Assembly (NCBI GenBank): GCA_900155495.1 | Contig: FTLJ01000525.1 | Location: 1-24,101, forward strand | Direction of reading: 5' to 3' | Length of the DNA stretch: 24,101 nt | Origin: Porogramme epimiltina | Lineage: Eukaryota > Basidiomycota > Agaricomycetes > Polyporales > Polyporaceae | Translations under genes and position numbers: made by a program | Shown: positions 18,129 through 24,101 of the stretch, piece by piece | Numbering within the stretch: position 1 is the first letter of the stretch | How the letters are laid out: every line of letters starts with the position of its first letter | The notes under the pieces: generated by a model | What the model saw: only the letters and a program-made list of their open reading frames with translations | Databases searched by the model: none | Told to the model about the DNA's origin: nothing

Positions 18129-19830
18129 TCACTCCCAGAACCGCTTTAACACCCTCTCAACGTCGTAGTCAGCAAGCAATGCGCGTATAAGCTGTTTCGG
18201 GCACGTGAACTCCCACAGAGGCTTCCCAACGTCCCGAAATGTGATCCGATGTATGACTCCGTTCCCTCGTGCCCCATGTAGTCTCCCTCGCGGAATGGTC
18301 CTCGCACGTCCTCCCCGGATACCATCCACCATCAGGAGCATATCCCGGGGACCACCCTCTCCCCCGCGTCAAGGAGAACGTCGCTCCAACAACCTCGCCA
18401 CACCGGACCATCCCTCGAGGAAGTCGATCCACCCCACCGACAACCTTCACGATCTCATCGTATATTCTCCGTTCGTTCAAACGGTTCGGGCTTCTCCAAG
18501 TCTTCTTCACTGGATTCCTTTCCCCGATCCACTGCCCACCACACCAACGTTCCGCGACCCAGCAGTGCGGGCGAGAACCATAGCGGCCGTCCGATCGTCA
18601 GCCACATATCCTGGGGCATTCCGTGAGCGCGGACAGTCCTGGGGACGAATCGCGAGAAGAGAAGGGGGTTCGCGTGGTCGAGTGCAGCATCATTCGCTTG
18701 AGTGACGATGGGATTCCTTCCTTGCAGCTCCGCGTCCGACATCTCCCACGTCATTCGGAGGACGATGCACGCGAACACCCGCACGCAGTTCGTCCCCCTT
18801 GAGGATGTTGTGCGAGGGAGAAAGGACGGCTCCGTGGTGTTCAAAGTGAGCGGCGGCGGAGTTGGTGGCTCAGAGGATGAGTCCAAAGACGGAGAGCTGG
18901 AAGGGGCGGCATGCGAGGATCGCGTGCGCGCACTCCCCGCGGCGGGCGAGGAACTTGCCCGGGAGAGGGCGCGCTTCCCGTATGTGAGCGGGGTGGAGGC
19001 TTGCCTCTGGGTTTGGGAGCTGGGAGCCGGAAGGCAGAGTGGCGGTGGCCTCTGGTGGTATCGGGGAGTCGGTCTCGTACGCTTCTACCTTCAAGAACGC
19101 GGGGCACTAGCGCCACAAAGGGCGCATTCCTGACCCGTCCACAGGACGTCCTTCGATATGCGGGAAGACGGGATATCCGTTGGAATGGACAGGGTCATTT
19201 GTGATAAGAGGGAGGCCGGCGTATTCCAGGAACACTCGAGGGAAGTATGTCGTGGGGACGTCCACAGGCATGGAGCAAATTGGATGGCTGGCACGGCGTC
19301 CGCGCGAGCGATTCATACGTCTCACTGGTCTTTCTAAGAGTGTTGTCCCGTGCGCATTGTCAATATGGCTTGGAGCATGAAGGAGATAGCAATGGCACGC
19401 ACCAGCGGGACATACTTTGCGTACTCTAGCCTGTATTCGTCATTGATGAGACAGTCAGAGTCCGATTCTGGCTTGTGTGCTTGTTTGATTGCGTCCATGT
19501 CGCCTTTGCGGTCCTCGAGGAGGCACTTAACTATTGCTTCCACGGTTTATGGGCGCTGCGAGGGGAACAGGTTTGACTCCACCGGATCGAGTAGGTTCAG
19601 GTCGCCGAGAAGAAGGTCGAGAATGTCATTCGACCTGTAGATGACAGAGTCTCTGAGCGTCTTGAAGAATGCTTCGTGCCAGTAAGAGGTGGTAACCCCT
19701 TTAATCCATCACGTAGATCGAGAGCCTGCAAGAGGGCTAGCGGGATTGACCTACGGTTTAAGGTGAGCCACGGTGATGATGGCCCGGAGTGATGATGCTT
19801 ACCGTTGATACTATATATACCCCATTCCAT
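18129..19830 (-). pseudogene. FunK1 kinase pseudogene lacking the catalytic loop
   Basis: Duplicate of the kinase at 7895-10487. First exon at 19830 (MEWGIYSING before a GTAAGC donor), second-exon piece around 19400-19540 (DAIKQAHKPESDSDC against DAIKQAHKPEPDPDC), and most of the long third exon down to about 18180. About 0.87 kb equivalent to 7955-8822 is deleted, removing the HRD loop, DFE motif and activation segment. The deletion joins PKQLIRALLA to DYDVERVLKRFWE in frame with the original C-terminus. Elsewhere there are frameshifts: one near 18505 disrupts the ATP-lysine region and others fall near 18370 and 19550-19680. No active kinase can be made. Confidence 0.88.
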
Positions 19831-22310
19831 AGTGTAGTCGTCGCGCGCCGTAAACTCTGTACCTTTTCGCCAACGGCCCTGTACTTCGCTGAACACAGAC
19901 GACGACGGATGATAAGAACATGACAGACTCACGTCGAGCCTTGGGACGCACAGAGGAACAGCTGCGGAGGTAGCTTCCAGATCTCTTGGAGATCTACAAT
20001 GTTGAGAGCCCTGCGTTGCACTCCTGAGTGCCGCAATGTGAACTTGGCAGTGCGCTGGCGGCCTCGTAACATATAGGGCGCTTATGCGGAAACGAATGTA
20101 TGCGGCCACGAGGCCCCACAAGCGAAGCACGTTCGACGATCTGGTTGAAACGCTCGAGCGACAGTATGCAAGGCACATGGGGACGAGGCGGACGCACGTT
20201 TGGACCTGAACGATTTTACGCGCTTCGAAAAAGACGGTAGATCGAATGTATCGACCATGATCATGACAAAGTCGGGATCTGTGAGGTCTGATCCGGGTCC
20301 AGGAGCTCCTCACCGGCACGTCTTCTTGGGTTCCAGGAAGTATGGCAGGAAGATCGGGCAAGCGGATAGAGGGCCGAGGAAGAGGAAGCGTCTCCAAACG
20401 CCAAGACGCCCTGACGAGCTGAGCGCTACTGACGGCACTGCCTCAGTGCCCACATGCCAGCGCCGGGATCGCATTGAATTCGTCCAATGATGCATGATGA
20501 CTTGCAGTACCCACCGTGATGACGTCGCCCACAGCGTGCAAGACTGTTAGGCATGCCCCACTGCTCTTCCGCTCCCGACACTTTGAAATTTTTGAGGATG
20601 AGCTGGACGGAGGGGAATCCATATGGAGATGGGGCTCTGTAAGGAGCTGTCGCATAATGGTAACTGTCTCCTGGAACCTGGACCATCAAAGCTGTGTGCT
20701 AACTGCAGGCCGCCGTGCCATTGTACTCCAGGTTAGGTTGACGCCGCAACTTGAAAAGGAAGGTAGTAGCGGACGGTCTCTGGTCGCGCTGCTTACTGCT
20801 CGCCTGCGCCTCGCCGCTGTCCGTTTCACCCAAGTCGGGGTCCCACGACGCTGGCTGGTTCCCACCGTGCCCAAGCTGATGGATCGGAACAATCCCCAGG
20901 TCTTGCCACGTCCAATCTGTGACGCTCCTGGGGGCCTGCAGGCGGGTTTAGGAGGGACGACAGGAAGAGCCGCGCAGCGCATGAACAGGCCAGAGCACCA
21001 ATGAGCCTCACACGTGCCGAGCCCGCACAACGATGCTGTTGATCCAAATCGCATTCGTCGCTCCACACGCGCTGCTCGTCGGATGGAACCCAGGATGAGA
21101 AGGATAGGCACAGCCTGAGAGCCGCCTGCGGCTCCCCCAGGACGCGCAAATTTCGTCGCCACGGAGCGCCAGAGAGCGGCTGATCCCTCACAATTGCTGA
21201 AAGGCACACACAGCCCCCACCCGCGCTTCCCAGGACTACCCGTACGATGGAGGAGAGGAAGAGATCGTAGCGAGGCACCCTTGCCCTCCGCGACACGTTC
21301 GAGTCTCCGCACAGCAGTGTAGGATCTAGAGATTGTGGTGAGGTGCGTTCACCGTGGTTCCGCCGGAAACTGGCCGTGATATGCTTATGGTCCAACAATG
21401 TGCCACCAGGAAGAAGACCGCTGAGAAGGTCCTGATGGCATCCTCCGGCCCGAACAAGTGGTGGCTCTGGCGCGCCGCCCAGCGCCCATCCCACATGTCT
21501 CTCCTGCCGGGTCTGCGCCCGCAGACAGCCTCTCCGGGCCCCTCGCCTCGCAGCCGTTCTTTACCCAACGCGTGCATCATATCCCTGCTTCCGAACGTAC
21601 ACATGAGGCGCTGTAGCACCATGGCGGGCGGGACAGCCCTGTACGTATCATACTAATCAAATTTACGTTTCTGAGAAACGCGCGCGACAAAGTACCGAAT
21701 ATACTTTGAGAGCCCGGACCCCGAGGGAGGGCGGAGGGAGGATAGTGCTAGGTGCAACATACTGACAGAAAGGAGGTGTCGGTCAACTATCGGAAACAAC
21801 GTTGCTGAGGATACGGAATGAGTGAACTTCGCAGGATCCATCGGGTGGGCATCTCTGGTGGCATACTCGGAACGTGCGGGCACCACAGGTTGTGCTCCGG
21901 AAGAGGGATTGTCGGTTAAGAACTCGATGACGACGGGGAAGAGGCCCAGCCCGCGGAGGGACTCCCACTGCGCCGCCGCAGCCCGCCGCAGCCCGTCGGA
22001 ATCGGAATGATGCTGTCCAGGTGAAAGTTGGCACCTGCCAACCCTCGTTCTCGCTCCAGGATCCTCATGCTCCAGTCCATTCCCATAACCATGTTGTCAT
22101 GCCATTTCGCCATGCATACCGCCGGGATTTGACCAAATTGTGATGCAGATTGCACGTTGCCCTCTACTAGACTCCGTGCAAGGGCTCGAGAGCCCAGCAG
22201 GCTCGGAATTCTCACAATAGCCAAACTTCACTCAAGTTGTGCACAATGTTCGACATGAACTAAGTCTAATTATACAACCTTAGGACGCAGCCTCCCTCCA
22301 CACGTACAAC
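19831..22310. other. Intergenic part of the right-hand duplicate, no supportable gene
   Basis: Corresponds in position to 10488-12672, and two short matching blocks are noted there. The long minus-strand frame 20826-21494 (222 residues) is rich in Arg/Ser/Gly and Cys, has no motif and no counterpart in the left copy, and I do not call it. A minus-strand frame near 22030-22224 (RIPSLLGSRALARSLVEGN..., WHDNMVMGMDWSM) has balanced composition and could be an exon, but I see no partner exons. A small repeat of CCCGCCGCAG lies near 21977-21996. Confidence 0.45.
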
Positions 22311-23225
22311 TTAGTTACGAAGTAACTCCACTTCGATGGTACCCTTCGAAGATACCTTGGCCCACACAAGCCGAACACCCTTGTCGACAACGTCGTCTGG
22401 CTCGTTCTTAGGTCGCAAGTCAGAGTTAGTACCATTCACTATGGCCCTGCCAAAATGTACATACCAGGAGCTTCTTGATGGCACGAGCGGCATCCCGTGC
22501 GAATTGTGCACGAGTCCGGACTGTGCCTTTGCCAGTCCACAGAATGATCTGGCTGGTCTTGTGCCTGCCGTGATCGCCGGTCTATGGACGGTTGGTTGCA
22601 GATGTTAGTAACTGACGAGCCCTGGTAAAGGGACTCGGGAGCGGCACTCACAGCAATGGCGATCTGAACCTTCTTCTGTGCGATGGGCTGGTCCAACATT
22701 GACTTCTCGATGCCGAATACCGACTCATCTGGATCCACGACACCTTGCTTGTTCAACGCATCGCCGATCGTGACGTCCAGCCACATCCCGGGAAGGTACG
22801 GGTAGATATTCTTGAAGGATCCCGTCACGATGGCCCCCGCCTGATGGAACCTCGTGTTATGGGGCGTGAAGATCCGCAAACCAACGCCTTGAGAGTTGTT
22901 CTCATTCATCTGCAAAATTAACTGTGTACTGTCAGGTTGCGCAGCATGACGCACAAAGATGGCGACTGGCCTCTGAGGGAATATCCCCGGTACCGGAGGA
23001 TGTGTGGTATGCTCGCGGCTCGGGCAGACTCGGATGCGTGATGGCAACGGCTGACTACAAGGTATGTCAAATAATGTCTACACACGCCCCAATCACACAA
23101 CTAGAAGGACTCACAGAGAAGGTATATTGCAGAGTAGCAGCTACATGGCAGGAGCATACGAGGTCATCTTGTTGGGGGCCCGCACTACCCCATGCCACGT
23201 TCAGGTCTTCTCCCGGGAAGATCAT
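22311..23225 (-). CDS. Unknown protein, family member C
   Basis: Third copy of the unknown family and the counterpart of copy B in the duplicated block. The last three exons are intact: 22909-22652 (86 codons), 22581-22465 (39) and 22406-22311 (31 plus stop), with GT-AG phase-0 introns. The intron before the last exon has donor GTATGT and a perfect TACTAAC branch site. Motifs: GSFKNIYPYLPGMWLDVTIG, KKVQIAIA, IILWTGKGTVRTRAQF, AIKKLLNEPDDVVDKGV and SSKGTIEVELLRN. In this copy the equivalents of exons 4 and 5 of gene A are fused, without the intervening intron. From the Met at 22909 the product would be 156 residues. An upstream ATG at 23225 (MIFPGEDLNVAWG), directly after an AG acceptor, matches the 3820 and 13698 starts, but the exon between is disturbed. 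It may be shortened or decaying at its 5' end. Confidence 0.58.
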
Positions 23226-24101
23226 CTGCGAGGACACAAAGTACTGTCAGCTAGCGTTCACAGCACGCCCCCTGAGATAGTGATTACCTTCGGAAAGGAA
23301 GGTCGAAGTTAGTGGATCGCAGCCGATGTCCTTGGGTTCTTGCGTCGACAGTGTAGGAGAGGAGAAGGGGGTGGTCAAACTGCTCGGGAAGAGTAGTGAT
23401 TATATTTCATCCACTCACCGTCACCGTCCCTAGGATTTGTTGTATCTTACACCGCGCAAACACAGCGTTGCCCTGAACCAAGTCCTTGTCAACACGTTGA
23501 GCGCTGCGGCGCAAAGTTTGAGGATAGTAGATGCTTATGGCGAAACGGATATCCCAGACCGTCTGCGCCGTCGGAGCCTGTCGTAGACAGGCGAGCGGAA
23601 CGAGTGCATGAGGAAGCCGCACAGCGGTTGAGGAAGCCGCATTGTGTGACGGATGAGGGCGCTGCTTTGCGCGACAAATCGAGTATTCGTATGGGGGCGA
23701 TCACGAGGACATGTGTAATGAAAGCTTCTAGGCATCCTGATTAGTAAACATATCCAGGAACGTCTATGTACTTATCTGACCAAAGCCGGGGCCGCCTCCC
23801 TCTCCCTTATGAAGACGTTGGTACATTGCAGCAGATACCTTAGGGCTCCAGGGCTGCTCTAAGACAACGAGAGCCCACTGACCATCTCGCATAAGTTTTC
23901 TTACCTGGAGTTCTTGCGCGGGCGTCACGCCGAGACCGAGTGGTCGGATCCGCCGGTTATAACAAAGCGGGCCGGAGCGAGGAACTGCCTCCGGACGGAG
24001 GCGGAGAGGCTGGGGGCCAGCCAATGGAAGTGTATCGAGTTGAATGAAATGGGGTTGCTGTTGAACTCGATAAGAGTGAGCACTGCACGTGCGCCGTAGA
24101 G
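23226..24101 (-). other. Upstream region of copy C with a coding relic open at the window edge
   Basis: Collinear with 13699-14493. PSFPK followed by a GTAATC donor at about 23288 matches the exon end SFPK|GTAGCC of gene A, so a further upstream exon probably existed. At about 23800-23930 the minus strand reads GVTPAQELQ, a GTAAGA donor-like site, then WALVVLEQPWSPKVSAAM. In another frame the edge region reads LIEFNSNPISFNSIHFHWLA. These may be pieces of one gene continuing beyond the window. A 20-bp direct repeat of TGAGGAAGCCGCA lies at about 23609-23641. Function is unknown. Confidence 0.4.

Noticed and set aside
19985..20000. GAGATCTACA, similar to the 3' end of the Illumina P5 oligo
   Set aside because: Only ten bases match and nothing upstream resembles P5, so this is within chance for a 24-kb window.
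20826..21494. 222-residue minus-strand open frame
   Set aside because: Composition typical of a stop-poor GC-rich frame, no motif, and no counterpart in the collinear left copy although neighbouring blocks match.
1..24101. Bacterial operons, CRISPR arrays, plasmid or phage modules
   Set aside because: Coding sequences are split by spliceosomal introns, no regularly spaced repeats were found, and all recognisable families are eukaryotic.

Overview
This window looks like nuclear DNA from a basidiomycete fungus, most probably an Agaricomycete and perhaps a polypore. It is GC-rich, its genes carry many introns of about 47-190 nt with GT-AG borders, and it encodes a FunK1-type kinase, a family expanded in mushroom-forming fungi. 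The species assignment is inference. No bacterial operons, rRNA, tRNA or CRISPR were seen.

Layout from left to right. (1) 1-837: GC-rich sequence starting with a piece of a sequencing-platform oligonucleotide. (2) 838-2287, minus: a PQ-loop membrane protein gene with an intact 3' two thirds and an unresolved 5' end. (3) 2909-4170, minus: a seven-exon gene of unknown function (family member A). (4) 4178-5142, minus: a decayed second copy of the PQ-loop gene, with a complete T10 plus 24-base Illumina P7 flow-cell oligo inside it. (5) 5452-7443, plus: a complete eight-exon AP-1 clathrin adaptor mu subunit gene. (6) 7895-10487, minus: a complete five-exon FunK1-type kinase gene. (7) 10.5-12.67 kb: mostly featureless. 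(8) 12673-13698, minus: family member B. (9) 14.4-14.74 kb: coding relics, including a FunK1 fragment. (10) 16.5-17.3 kb: a possible start of an unrecognised gene. (11) 17370-17903, plus: 3' relic of the AP-1 mu gene. (12) 18129-19830, minus: FunK1 pseudogene lacking its catalytic loop. (13) 22311-23225, minus: family member C. (14) 23.8 kb to the end: a coding relic matching the one at 14.4 kb.

The main structural result is that items 5-9 and 11-14 appear in the same order and orientation. About 7.5 kb (6.9-14.45 kb) was duplicated in tandem at an offset of about 9.1-10.5 kb, and the right-hand copy then decayed. The PQ-loop gene is a further duplicate on the left. The live cargo appears to be AP-1 mu (trans-Golgi/endosome sorting), one FunK1 kinase and the A/B/C family. 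Nothing suggests that they work in one pathway; proximity and duplication are what they share.

The most surprising sequence is technical rather than biological: the P7 flow-cell oligo at 4228-4261 and its fragment at 1-19. Neither should be treated as genome sequence. The A/B/C family is the best candidate here for undescribed biology.
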